A DNA stretch of 64,000 nucleotides. Origin: Euglena gracilis. Lineage: Eukaryota; Euglenida; Euglenophyceae; Euglenales. The first letter of the stretch is position 1; each line of letters starts with the position of its first letter. Positions 44,216 to 54,482 of the stretch are shown piece after piece. The stretch is taken from contig CP154955.1 of the NCBI GenBank assembly GCA_039621445.1, forward strand, positions 37,241,123 through 37,305,122. The letters are read 5' to 3'. Position numbers and translations under genes: made by a program. The notes beneath the pieces are model-generated. The model saw only the letters and a list, made by a program, of their open reading frames with translations. It did not search any database and was not told the DNA's origin.

Positions 44216-44767
44216 TTGCAATGAAATCGAACTTTTCTCTCTTAAATCTCACTTTTCTCTCTTTCTCACTCTCACACTCTCTTGCACAAACCAACCCACA
44301 AACCAACCCACTGAAGCTGAAATTAATCCCAACCCACTGGAGAATCAATCACACTGTTTGAAATCTGTGAGAGTGACTGAATGTGATGAAAAAAGCAACC
44401 TGGGGCAAGGAAGAGGGGTATAGGGTATGTAGGCGGCGGTGAGGGTGGCGGTGTTGTAGGATCTCCTTGATTTCAATACCAACTTGAATTCAATAACTAC
44501 ACCAACAATGTAATGACCAACAATGTAACTGACAAATCCAAATAAACAATGTGATTGATCAAATCCAATTCAATGTATTTCCTCTTTGCCAAATGATGGG
44601 GAAAACCCCTCAAGTTCTGTAAAAAAACAGAATTTGAAAGCTCAAAGTAATTTGACCTGCTTCCAATTTAAGTCGCGGGTTTTTTTAACTGGTTGGCTGT
44701 TACCCGCGACTTTGAAATTTGCGCTTTCTGGCAATTTTTGGCTGCCGGCGAAAGCCGGCGGCCGACA
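43939..44767 (-). repeat. LTR-2 5' LTR (829 bp)
   Basis: In sense orientation it starts TGTCGGCC and ends GGCGAACA. It contains the Gag start codon (ATG 44215-44213), so about 92 codons of Gag are LTR-encoded. It is AT-rich in the sense-upstream half and GC-rich toward the end. Confidence 0.93.
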
Positions 44768-44771
44768 CCTT

Positions 44772-45180
44772 CTGGATGTGTAATTGATAATGGCTTCTGC
44801 TGTTGACCATTCGGGCTGCGCACACTCTGGGGGTGAGGTCCTGCTTCTTTTGGCGGCAATAAAATGCGGTCCTGCTTCTTTTGCCTGCGTGTTGTTTGAT
44901 TGTTTGTTTTTTTAGCGGTGTCTTTCTTACTGCGCGTTTGTTGCCGGAGTTGGCGTTCCTGATGTCTTTGACAACTTCTTGGCGAAGGTGAACCGAAGGG
45001 GTTCCCGTTCTTGCTTGCGTTCTCGTTTGCCCAGGGTAAAAAATTTGCAAAAAAATTTTTTTGGGGTGGGAAAAACAAATAAAAACTAAGGGATTTGGGA
45101 TTTTTCTTGTGATTGATGACTCCCTTCTTGTCCTTCGCTCTCATGGTCCGTTCCTCCCAGGTCACCCTTCCTGGGAGTGC
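44772..45180. other. no gene recognised
   Basis: Flank between LTR-2 and DIRS copy B. Minus frames here are Lys/Arg/Gln-rich without a motif. CCTGCTTCTTTTG occurs twice. Confidence 0.4.
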
Positions 45181-45399
45181 CAGGTTCTTCTTCGCCCGGG
45201 AGCTCTAGTCCGGTCTTCTGGTTGTCGAAGGGCAAGTTAAGGGTCGGCCAACTCCTGCGAAAAAATCGCACCCCCTCGACCCTCGAGGCAAGCCGAAAAG
45301 GGATGAAGGGACACCGAGGCCATGCCTTGCTCTCCGGGGGTTTGTTGTGTGCTTGTCCGCTGCGCTTGGTTAAACCTCCCCCTCTAATAGAAGCACGGG

Positions 45400-45560
45400 T
45401 GTGCTTACACAGGACCGCCGCCTCCGACGGCGGGGTGTGCGCTTCGATTTGGACCCTACCTGCGCAATTTTTGTTGATTTCATTCAGGAATCCCATCAAA
45501 ATGGGGGATGCTCTTGTGGCGGACCGCCGCCTTCGGCGGCGGGGGGTGCCCTTTTATTTG
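45400..45560. repeat. duplicated GGACCGCCGCC hairpin block
   Basis: GGACCGCCGCCTCCGACGGC (45411) and GGACCGCCGCCTTCGGCGGC (45523) are two copies of a stem-loop, each followed by GGGG-TG-GC...TTTGGACCCT. They lie in the 3' terminal region of copy B and are absent from copy A at this place. Confidence 0.7.
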
Positions 45561-45682
45561 GACCCTGTGCTTTTAGCGGCCTGTGCTTCTGTTAGGGGGG
45601 GAGGTTTAGGAGGTCCTGCATAGGGCCGCCTCGCCGGAGTTGGCTGCATTGTCTCCGACGTGGCGACCATGGCGCTGTCTTT

Positions 45683-46592
45683 TTATCTGGGGGGTCGCCC
45701 CTCTGTCCACTCCTTGGCCCCATCTTCTGACCGAGGGCGATTGAAGACAAATCTTCTTATATGGGGGGGGGTCGGGCTGACAATGTCTTTGTGCTCCGCC
45801 ATCGGTGTCCCTTCGTCCCTTTTCGGATTGACCCGAGGGGGATCCGCACTCTGCAATATTGTGACAAATTGTGCACCGAAAAAGGAGGGCCAGGGCCCTC
45901 TCTCTAGCACGTTGTGCACAAAGTGCTTAATAATGGGCTGCGAAAGCCTCCACCCCCTGCCGTTGACCAGTTTCACAAACTTCATGGGCAGAGAGGCCTA
46001 ATATTTTTAGCAATACAACCCCTGCCCCTCAGGTGGAGTGGGGTCCCCAAACCTGGCGGCGTACCCCGCGTTTGGTCAAAAATTCTTTGGTAGTGGAAGC
46101 AATAGTGTCTGCCTTAATGGCTCAAAAGGTGGGCTTTAACGTAATTAAAAGGGGACCCCCCAGTTTTCATAAAGAAACGTGTTGCTGCCACATAAGACAT
46201 CATTAAATGGAGGGGACTTATTTGGAGGCACTGGGGAATGGAGACAACTCGCTCCCACTTATGGAGTTTTTGACCTTTACTTTTAACTTTGATGTAGGGT
46301 CCCCCCCCCAACACACTGGTGGTTCTTTGGACCTGCGCCAATTCTGGGCTACTGAAAAACAGAGGATTCGTGAGCAGAAAATGAGTTGTGTACGCAATGG
46401 ACAAATATCAGATGGCAGGGGGGACTGTGCCAGCCCAAGGAGGATTGGGAGCGGATCCCAGAATGCACCATATTTCTCCAAATTATGGTTCCAAAGCCTT
46501 TTATAAGGTGCCAACATGGCTTGGAACCTCAGGCTTCCAAAGCCAGGGACCAAAAGCATAGCACTGTATGCATCGCGTGCCTGGGCCTTTGA
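45683..46592 (-). pseudogene. DIRS tyrosine recombinase (copy B)
   Basis: Collinear with the copy A recombinase. 46559-46218 has MLLVPGFGSLRFQAMLAPYK and NWRRSKEPPVCWGG; 46404-46114 and 45985-45683 continue in other frames. Where copy A reads PHSTR, the bases here give CCCACTCCACCTGAG, so the H-x-x-R arginine is lost, and the frames are broken. Not functional. Confidence 0.7.
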
Positions 46593-46899
46593 GAATTGAA
46601 ACAGTTAAATTAAAGAGTCAACCACTTGGTCAGTGGTGGCTTCAGAGGAGGGTTAACCCAATTCTGTTCAAAATCGGCCATAAAAGCGTGAAAGCGCTTT
46701 GATAACGCTTTAAACTGGGGTTTCTTCGCAGGAAATCGTAAATGGTTGAATTTCGTACTTGTTTCCCTTCCAAAGTTTCGCTGAGCAAATCATGCCAAGC
46801 AGGGGCCACCTGGGGGGTAGCATTCCCCCCCCCCCTGCAATTGGTGGACATACCCTTGCCATGGGTGATTTTCAGGAAGGGGGTCCCTGGTACTTTCAT

Positions 46900-47224
46900 T
46901 TTTTATAACTGAGGCCACTACGCCGCTGAATATCAGTAGGGGGTGACAGTCAAATCTTTGGCTTATGGAAAGTGTTTTAATCTGGGCAGAAATTTATGAA
47001 TTGCAGATCGGAGGGGGTTTGCAAAAAGTCCGCCCACGTTGTCCAGTGGGCGTTGCAATGCATCCACTGCTGTGGCTTCCCATCGGGGCCACCTGGCCAC
47101 AATTTGTGTCAGTTTTTTTGTTGCCTGGTGAGGCAAAAAGGTCTGTTTTTAGGATGTCGTTTGTGAACCCCTGACTCGGCCATTTAAAAAGTAGTGAGTC
47201 CAGGGAATAATCCCCCCTGTCCAT
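46900..47224 (-). pseudogene. DIRS Dam-like methyltransferase domain (copy B)
   Basis: LKTDLFASPGNKK is present, but a frameshift follows, and the motif that is NPPW in copy C reads NPLR in the corresponding frame (sense AACCCCCTCCGATC). Inactive. Confidence 0.65.
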
Positions 47225-47276
47225 TTCCCACGTGCTTATGAGGTCTGCTAGCCATGCAATCCTTTGAAGGAACGCA

Positions 47277-48960
47277 CTATAATTGGAGGTTTATGTTGTT
47301 TTCCATGCACCATTTGAAAAAGAGTCTTAGCATTGAATTGAAGGGGTCAGGGACACAGTTTCTCCTGGCTTGCTGAGGCTTTGTACTGTGCTTATGGCTG
47401 CACTTAATTTTTTGACATTTGTGTGCAAAATGCAATTTTCCCGCCGAAATTCTTGCACAATTTTGTCCGTTCGAATGTCCAGCCCCTCCCCAGGCGTGTG
47501 TACTGCTGTCTGAGTGCAACTCCCTGGTTGCAATTTGGCGGAAGCGTCTGCCCCCCCCCCAGGAGTCCAGTGGAGTTTTTATTTCACTTAATTGTTCTTT
47601 TATTCTCTGGGAAATGGGGTGTTTTGAGTCCCAAGGTGCGGTGGAATTTTCCACCAAAAAATTGCCAGGGCATCCGTAAAGGCACTTAGAAATGGCAGGG
47701 CAATGAGATTGCATCCGATATGGCCGAAAGTAGCAGCCAACTGCCTTTTTTACATGTAATATTTTTTCACCATTTTTCCCGGCTCCTTTTTTACTTTGTT
47801 TTTTCTGGGGCTGCACCTGTAATACATAATATACAGGTTTTCCTTCTTGGAAGTTTAGTTGAAACGGAAGATGATTTACGATTTGGGTGGGCTGCAGGGT
47901 GCACTTTTTTACATTGATTTTGAATACTGATTTGATTAAATCCCTGACCATTGTCTTCAGGTGTTGTTGAAAGATGTTTTGTGTTGGCGCTACCGTAAAA
48001 TTTTCTCCAGGTAAATAAATACCTGGATACTCCTTTTCCTCCACAGGCTTTCGAATGTCTTCATTAAACCCTCCCCCCAAATATAAACCCCCCCGGTTTT
48101 ATAATTGGGCGGAAATTTCAAGACCCCGAGGGGGGGTTTTATATTTGGGGGGGGTTTTATATTCGGTCGGAAAAATCAACTTCCCGGTGGGCTCCAGTGG
48201 TCACTTTTTTGGTCCAAAATAACAAATACGCCCACCCTTGGGGGTCCAAAAACTTCATTTTTCGGGCGAAGGAGCTATTTTCACATGTTTTTGGTAAAAA
48301 TTGTTCCCAAATCTGCCAAAAATGACAATTTTGGGAGATATTTTGTCGAAAATTTTTCCTTCCGGCGCTTCGCGCCGGAGGGGGGGTTTTATATTCGGGC
48401 GGGATTTCAAGGTCCTCAGGGGGGGTTTTATATTTGGGGGGGGGGTTGTATTTGGGGGGGGGTTTTATATTTGGGGGGGGGTTTACTAGATCAGCCCTCC
48501 CCACCTGATGTCTCAGAAGTGGCCTTAGGTCCTGGCTTACTGGTATGTGGAAGTAAGCATCCTTTAGGTCTATTTTTTCCAGTGGGCTTTTTCCGACACA
48601 GGGAAAATGTGCTGGATGTGATCCAGCTTGAAAGGATTCTTGAAACGGTTGAATAAATTCCCTGCTGTTGCTTATTAATCTCTCTCCCTGCTTTTGAAAT
48701 CAAAAACCAGGGGATTAGGTGCTGGGTGGATGAACCCCTCACCCTCTTTACGGATCCACATTTTTTTTAAATTCTCCAGAATTTTTTCTGCTTGTGGTAT
48801 GTTCGAATTTGCTCTGGGCTTTGGGTGGGTGGACAATTTTGGTGGGTTTACCCCGGGGGGTTTAATGCAGTCCATGATGAGCTGACATGTTGTTGCGGCG
48901 GCATTTTTTGTCCACGATTTCAGGCTTTTTTCAGCCTTTGATGGAGGGGGGTGTCTCCCC
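47277..48960 (-). pseudogene. DIRS reverse transcriptase and RNase H (copy B)
   Basis: RNase H and thumb remnants lie in 48080-47277 (HLKTMVRDLIKSVFKINVKK, ENSTAPWDSKHPISQRIKEQ). The catalytic box has changed from YLDD to YLEK (sense TACCTGGAGAAA). The polymerase core is split by an insertion at 48062-48490; the sequence beyond contains the SKAGREINKQQQGIYSTVSR-type remnant of CREINQRF. Inactive. Confidence 0.7.
48062..48490. mobile_element. insertion with G/C-rich inverted ends in copy B RT
   Basis: The left end AAACCCTCCCCCCAAATATA and the right end (reverse complement AAACCCCCCCCCAAATATAA) are inverted repeats. TTTTATATTTGGGGGG recurs several times inside. Compared with copy A, about 70 bp of RT are replaced at the site. 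TTTTATTTTTGGGG words at 5330-5365 look related. No transposase is encoded. Confidence 0.6.
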
Positions 48961-49199
48961 ATTTTTCTCCATGTAATTTATTTCTTCCATAAGATGATTT
49001 TGGGGGGGCTGGGATGTGGGTGTTGGACATTGCATTCCTATGTCCCCTACGGCTTGGGCCCTTAGAAAAGAATTTTTTTCTGGGGGGATGTGCATGCACT
49101 CTCTCCCTCTCTGCTGACCTCTCTGGAGGATCTTGTTTTTGGAAGACATACTGTAACCATAGGGCTTAATGCCCCTGTTTTACTTGTCAGGTATTCTCC

Positions 49200-50075
49200 G
49201 TGTTGATGTTGTTGGTCGACATACCGTATGGGGGGCCTGTGCGGGTCCCCTCCTTGATTGGACAGTCGGGACTTGAGAAATAGATGTTGGAGGGGCTCCT
49301 GCCCCTCCCTCAAAAAGGGCCCCTGTGGGTCCCTTTTCCTCCTGGGATTGTCCCATTGAAAAGGGCACTGTGGGTCCCTTTTCCTCCTGTGGCTGGGTCA
49401 ATGACAGGGCCACTCTGGGTCCCCTTTCCTCCCCTATTTGGGCAGAGGGCCTCTGTGTGTTGCTCGGAGGATTTCTCCAGCAGCTTCCAAGGTCTCCATT
49501 TGTAATATTTCTTCCATAATCTACATGTTGGTCTTCTGGGCCTGGAGTTCTTCTTGGCATCCAACCCCACTGGAAATCTGGGGGGGCTGCTGTGGCCCTC
49601 CTTTTCCCCTTGAGAGGGGCTGTTGTGAGGATGAATTGGGGGGTTTGACAGACATTTTCTGCCCCTTCCTGAGGGGTTTTGCTTGTGAAACTGGCCCCAT
49701 GGCCCCAGCAGTGTTGACCTCCTTGGCCCTGATTTCATGTCCAAATTCTTTGGCCAAATTGTGTGCGGGCGACTGGGCGCCTTTGATGCCCCTGATATGT
49801 GGGCTTTGGTTGTCCAATTGTGAAGTATTTTGGGCCATATGGCCCATCCTTTGCCTACCAATGGCTGGGGCTGACATCTGTCGTCTGGACCACAGTGGCC
49901 CAAGGACCGTGGCCGTCGCTTTGGGGGCTTTGGGCTGGGAATTTTTTTGGGTGGGGGTCGGGGGGGAAGAGCGGCACGGTTTCCTGCGTGTTGACCGCAT
50001 CTCCAAGGGGTCACGCTTCTGTGGCGTGCTGCAGGACGACACCTCGGGCTCCCCACTTTGCCATTGTGAGGCCAT
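49200..50075 (-). pseudogene. gag: DIRS gag (copy B)
   Basis: From ATG 50075 the frame opens MASQWQSGEPEVSS and runs through PATVAVT-like Pro/Thr-rich sequence (PQPLVGKG, GQFHKQNPSGRG, NSPSQGEK), with one or more frame changes, into repeated GGKGTHxGPF units (49410-49310). The composition is Pro/Gly/Thr-rich, disordered and basic. A role as the element's Gag-like ORF1 is inferred from position only; no knuckle is seen. Confidence 0.55.
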
Positions 50076-50310
50076 GCCTTGCTCGCCGGCGGTTTGTTGT
50101 GTGATTGTTTTGGTGCGCTGGGTTAGGAGGTCCTGCTTTGTGCATTTTTTCGCCGGAGTTGGCTGATTCTTAACTTGCCCTTCGACACCCAGAAGAAAGG
50201 AACAGAGTTCACGAACGATGAAGAACTGCGAAAAGAAGTCAATATCAATTCCATATCCAGAAGAACAGGAACCAGACGAAAATTGAATTTCAATTTCAAT
50301 TTCGGCTTCG

Positions 50311-51450
50311 ATGAGCAATGCAGTGGAGAAGAAATTGGAATTATATGGCCACGGACGTTCAGGAGGAGTGGCCGCAGCAGGTGGAAACCTTGGAGATGCG
50401 GTCAACACGTGGCAAACCGTGGACGTTCTTCCCACCCAGGCCCACACCCCAGAAATTTCACAGCCCAAACCCCCCCCCCCGGTGACGGCCACGGTCCTTG
50501 GACGACTGTGGCCGGAAGGCCCAGAAGACAGAAGCCAGCCCCAGCCCTTGGTGGGCAAAGACTGTGCCATGGGGGCCCCAAATGCTGCACAATTGGACCA
50601 TCAAAGCCCACACATGAGGGGCATCTCCCCCAGAGGCACCCAGCAGCCTGGGCTCAAATTGGCCAGAAGATGGGGAGATAGAATCAAGGCCAAGAAGGTC
50701 AACAACAGGGGCCATGGAGGCCAGTTTCACAAGCAAATCCCCTCAGGAAGGGGCATAAACGGTCTGTCCAGCCCCCTCAATTGATCTATCACAACAGCCC
50801 TTCTCAGGGGACAAGGGGGGCCACAGCAGCCCCCACCAGATTTCCAATGGGGTTGGAGGCCAAGACGAAATCAAGGCCTGGAAGACCACAAGATGGGTTA
50901 TGGAAAATCATTTATACATGGAAACCTTGGAGACCAGCAGGGTGGACCCACAGTGGCCACCAGGAAGCTAAGGAACCAGCAGGGTGGACCCACAGTGGCC
51001 ACAACGAAGCTAAGGATGCTGCTGGAGAAATCCCCCGAGGGACCCACAGTGGCCCTCTGCCAACGTAAATAAAGGGACCCACAATGGCCCTTTCAATGAC
51101 CCAGCCCCAGGAGGAAAAGTGACCCACAGTGGCCCTTTCAAGGACCCAGCCACCAGGGGCAAAGGGACCCACTGTGGTCCTTTTGGAGGGAGGGGCAGAA
51201 ACCCCTCCAAATTTATTTCTCAATTCCCAATCAATCAATCAAGGGGGGGACCCACAGAGGCCCCCCTATGGCATGTCAACAAGCCACATCAACCTGGAGA
51301 AGACCAGATAGGCCAAACAGGGGCAGTAAGCTCTATGGTATGTCTTTCAACAACTAGATCATCCAGAGAGGTGAGCAGAAAGGGAGAGAGTGCATGCACA
51401 TCCACCATAAAAAATTTCCTTTCACAAGGGCCCAAGCCATAGGGGACCTA
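50311..51450 (+). pseudogene. gag: DIRS gag (copy C)
   Basis: Open stretches 50311-50784, 50781-51068 and 51119-51442 follow the copy B gag: GRLWPEGPEDRSQPQPLVGK, GQFHKQIPSGRG, YHNSPSQGTRGATAAPTRFP. They end in repeats of THSGPFKDPATRGKGTHCGP. Frame changes between the three parts mark decay. Confidence 0.6.
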
Positions 51451-51839
51451 GGGATGCAATGTCCAGCACCCCCAACCCAGACCCCGCAAAATCATCTTAC
51501 CCAGAAAATAAATTCAATGGAGGAAATATGGGGAGACACCCCCCTCCATCAAAGTTTGCAAAAAAGCCTAAAATGTCCAACATCGTGGGTGGACAATTTT
51601 GGTGGGCTGACGCAGGGGGGTTGAATGCCATCCCTGATGAGTTGACACGTTTTTTTGCGGGGGCATTTTTTGCCCACCATTTCAGGCTTTTTTGCAGCCT
51701 TTGATGGAGGGGGGTGTCTCCCCATTTTTCTTCCATGGAATTTATTTCCTGGATAAGATGATTTTGTGAGGGCAAATTTGAACTTACCCCAAGCAGAAAA
51801 AATACTGCTGGGTTACGAAAAATCTGATCCATAAACAGG

Positions 51840-52660
51840 GTGAGGGATTCAACCACCCAGCACCTGATCCCCTGGTTTCTGATTTCAAACCCAGAAGGGG
51901 GGCAGACAAAATGGAGATTAATAGGCGATTGCAGGGAAATAAATCAAAGGTTCCAAGTGAAACCTTTCAAGCTGGATCACATCCAGCACATTTTTTCAGT
52001 TTTGGAAAAAGGCCACTGGGCAGCAAAAATAGACCTGAAGGATGCCTATTTTCATATTAAAGTAAGTCCAGGCCCTAAGGCCATTTTTAAGGCATCAGGT
52101 GGGGGGCAGACCTGGGAATTCCAGGCAGGCTGTTTTGGCCTGAATGTAATCCCCCAAATTTTCATGTCAGTGATGAAGACATTCGAAAAAAACTGTGGAG
52201 CAAAAGGGGCATCCAGGTATTTATTTACCTGGACGACAGTTTACTGGTGGCCCCAACACAACTCATCCTAGAAAATCACCTGAACACAGTGGTCAGGGAT
52301 TTAATCAAATCAGGATTCAAAATCAATGTGAAAAAGCCCACCCTGCAGCCCACGCAAGTCGTAAATCATCTTGGATTTCAGCTAAACTTCCAAGAGGGAA
52401 AATTACAGGTGCCCCCCAGAAAATAAAAACGGTAAAAAAGGAGCTGGGAAAAAGTGGTGAAAAAAGATTACATGTCAAAAAGGCAACTGGCTGCCATTTT
52501 GGGCCAAATCAGACGCAATCTAATGGCCCTGCCCTTTGTAAGGGCCTTTACGGATGCCTGGGCATTTTTTTTGGTGGAAAATTCCACAGCCCCCTGGGAC
52601 TCAAAACATCCCATTTCCCAAAGAAAAAAGGACCAATTAAAGGAAATATAAATTCTGCTG
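51840..52660 (+). pseudogene. DIRS reverse transcriptase (copy C)
   Basis: 51840-52271 gives TKWRLIGDCREINQRFQVKP, FKLDHIQHIFSVLEKG, WAAKIDLKDAYFHI (first catalytic Asp) and FGLNVIPQIFMSVMKTFE. After one frameshift near 52190 the frame reads IQVFIYLDDSLLVAPTQ, HLNTVVRDLIKSGFKINV, VVNHLGFQLNFQ and then LAAILGQIRRNLMALPFV. The YLDD box is intact. Such LxxDAYFHI / YLDD combinations are typical of DIRS polymerases. A TAA follows KKDQLKEI. Confidence 0.8.
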
Positions 52661-53387
52661 GACACCTGGGGGGGCAGACCCAGCCCCCAAAATGGAGTTG
52701 CACTCAGACAGCAGTACCCATGCCTTGGGGGGGCTGGACATTCGAACAGGCAAAATTGTGCATGAATTTTGGAGGGAAAACTCCATTTTGCTCATAAATG
52801 TCAAAGAATTTAGTGGAGCAATAAGCACAGTACAAAGCCTCAGCCAGCCAGGGAAACTGGTCCCTATCCGCGGACAATCGAGTAATTTACTATTACTTAA
52901 CAAGAGGGGGGGGGGGGCAGAAAGGACCCTTTCAATTCCATGCTAAGACCTTTCTTAAAATGGTGCATGGAACACAACATAAACCTGCAAGTAAAGTGGG
53001 GCCCCTCCAAAGACTGCCTGGTAGACCCCATAAGCAGGTGGGAAGAGGACAGGGGGGATTACTCACTAGACCCCCAACTTTTTCAATGGCTGAGGCAGCA
53101 GTTCAAAAATTACATCAGCCTTAAAACAGACCTTTTTGCGTCACCAGGCAACAAAAAACTGCCACAATTTGTGGCCAGGTGGCCCCACTGGGCACAGCAG
53201 TAGACGCATTACAATGTCCACTGTACAACATGGGGGATCTTTATGCAAACCCCCCCTGGTCTGCAATTCTTAAATTTCTCCTCAGATTAAAACTGTTTCC
53301 ACAGGCCAAAGTTTGATGGTCACCCCCTACTGGGATTCAGTCACATGGTGGCCCCAATTGATAAAAATGAAAGTTCCAGGGACCCCC
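52660..53387 (+). pseudogene. DIRS RNase H tail and Dam-like domain (copy C)
   Basis: After several stops (TGA, TAG, TAA in one frame), the Dam-like domain reads SLKTDLFASPGNKKLPQFVA followed by RWPHW. After a frame change it reads AVDALQCPLYNMGDLYANPP, then W-S-A-I-L-K. The NPPW catalytic box is preserved. The copy ends 12 bp into intact sequence before LTR-3. Confidence 0.7.
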
Positions 53388-53690
53388 AGTGTACGTCTGA
53401 TTCCCAATTCCCCTTTCCCAATTCCCAAACGCCTTCACTTTCGCCTTGGCGCACCTACTTGGGAACTGAAAATCAGAGTAACAGAAAATCACTTTTCCCA
53501 CTTCCCAAGAAGCAAAGCACGGAGCAATGCAGGGAGGACGGACTGGATAACCAAGTCCGGTCCGATGGAAGAATATAAAAGATTACCACCCGTGGAGAGA
53601 GAAGGGGCACCCATTAGGAGATCCTAATAGGATCTGCTTCCATCCTAACTTCCTCAACGGAAGGGGACAGAACTATACGCCTGGTACACA
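53388..53690 (-). repeat. LTR-3 3' LTR (303 bp)
   Basis: In sense orientation it starts TGTGTACCAGGCGTATAG and ends CGTACACT, the same terminal words as LTR-1, but the interior differs. It abuts DIRS copy C on the low side, so the element probably inserted into that copy. No second LTR is present in the window to confirm the length. Confidence 0.7.
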
Positions 53691-53700
53691 TCCCCCTCCC
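53691..53700 (-). promoter_or_regulatory. LTR-3 polypurine tract
   Basis: Sense GGGAGGGGGA sits directly before TGTGTACC. Confidence 0.7.
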
Positions 53701-54265
53701 AGGGCTATGCCCGCTTTCTCCTTTGACCTGGTCTGTGGGAGGTGTGGATGCACCCTGGCGCATCCACAGGGGCCCTTTCCGTCGCACAGGGTCCACTCAA
53801 AGGGGGGGCGGAAAGGAGGGCACCCAAAATGCCCAAAACGCGCAAAATGGTTTCACCTATTCTGCGGTGGCTTATGGGTATATAGTATATTATAGCCCAC
53901 TGGGGAAAATGGGGCTGGCAGGTTTCCTTGCCAAGCAAACCCATCAACCCAGCTTGGGTGTGCCCAAGGCACTTGGGGTTGGGTCCATGGGAATTCCAGG
54001 AAAACCCATGGGGAGGGTGTGGAAGGAGGGGGGCCTCTGACCAGTCAGAACCTGGGCAGGGCGCATGGCCAGGGAAACCTGACCACGCAAAAGGAAATCC
54101 TACTCTACAAAACCAACTGCCGGCGACAGCATTTTCCCCGGGGGGAAAGTATAGAGGAGTGGGGGGTTGGCTTAGGCCAGAAAACTGGTGCTGTCTGGCA
54201 GCCTTAAGGCCTCAAAAGGCCGAAAAGAAAAGAAAGCGAAAGGGAAAGTGGCCGTCGGCCCTGTG
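53701..54265 (-). repeat. 3' region shared with LTR-1
   Basis: Homologous to 22075-22640 in the same orientation: AAACGCGCAAAA, GTGTGGAAGGAGGGG, AAAACCAACTGCCGGCGACA and AGGAGTGGGGGG recur in order with small gaps. No coding frame is shared, so it is probably a cis-acting region (packaging, priming) or 3' UTR. Confidence 0.75.
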
Positions 54266-54482
54266 CGCTGCGTGTCGCACGCCCGCGAGAGGGGAGAGGG
54301 GAGAGGGGTGTGCATACATGCGCACGGAATCCTGCACATGGCAGCATCCCGGTGGGAACTTACTAGCGGCGAATACTGCAAAGGGTCTTCGAAGGGGTTG
54401 TTCGGGCGAATACCCAAACAGGGCGTCAGGCGAATACCTGACGAGGGTGCTGAAAGACGCCGCATTGGCGATTACAGACACC

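Larger units (their letters stand above)
32124..44767 (-). mobile_element. LTR-2: chromovirus encoding a DNA methyltransferase
   Basis: A 12,644-bp element lies between two 829-bp LTRs. CCTT at 32120-32123 and 44768-44771 is a 4-bp target duplication. Primer site and polypurine tract are in place. Minus-strand order is Gag N-region, capsid, basic nucleocapsid, methyltransferase, protease, RT-RNase H, integrase, chromodomain, minisatellite, 3' LTR. This is a Ty3/gypsy (chromovirus) element by domain order and chromodomain. The extra methyltransferase protein between nucleocapsid and protease is the unusual part. The LTRs differ at roughly 20 positions of 829, so the insertion is not brand new. 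A hAT element (34820-35547) splits integrase, so this copy is dead. Confidence 0.92.
45180..50270 (-). mobile_element. DIRS-like retroelement, copy B
   Basis: On the minus strand: leader (50.26-50.08 kb), gag (50.08-49.2 kb), RT (48.9-47.8 kb), RNase H (47.8-47.3 kb), Dam-like domain (47.2-46.9 kb), recombinase (46.6-45.7 kb), terminal modules (45.65-45.18 kb). The leader word GTCGAAGGGCAAGTTAAG at ~50.17 kb recurs inverted at ~45.22 kb, so the ends contain inverted repeats as in DIRS1-type elements. A second block (GGCCATGCCTTGCTC...GTTTGTTGTGTG) recurs in direct orientation near both ends. Every domain carries frameshifts or lost catalytic residues. Copy C is its near mirror image. Confidence 0.75.
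50280..53387 (+). mobile_element. DIRS-like retroelement, copy C (3' truncated)
   Basis: A plus-strand copy placed head to head with copy B; the two 5' ends meet at about 50.27 kb. Gag-like (50.3-51.45 kb), RT (51.84-52.4 kb), RNase H region (52.4-52.95 kb) and Dam-like domain (53.08-53.37 kb) are present. The element is cut off at 53387, where the LTR of LTR-3 begins, so recombinase and 3' end are missing. Of the three copies it keeps the best catalytic motifs (YLDD and NPPW) but still has frameshifts and TAA/TAG/TGA codons in RNase H. Confidence 0.78.
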
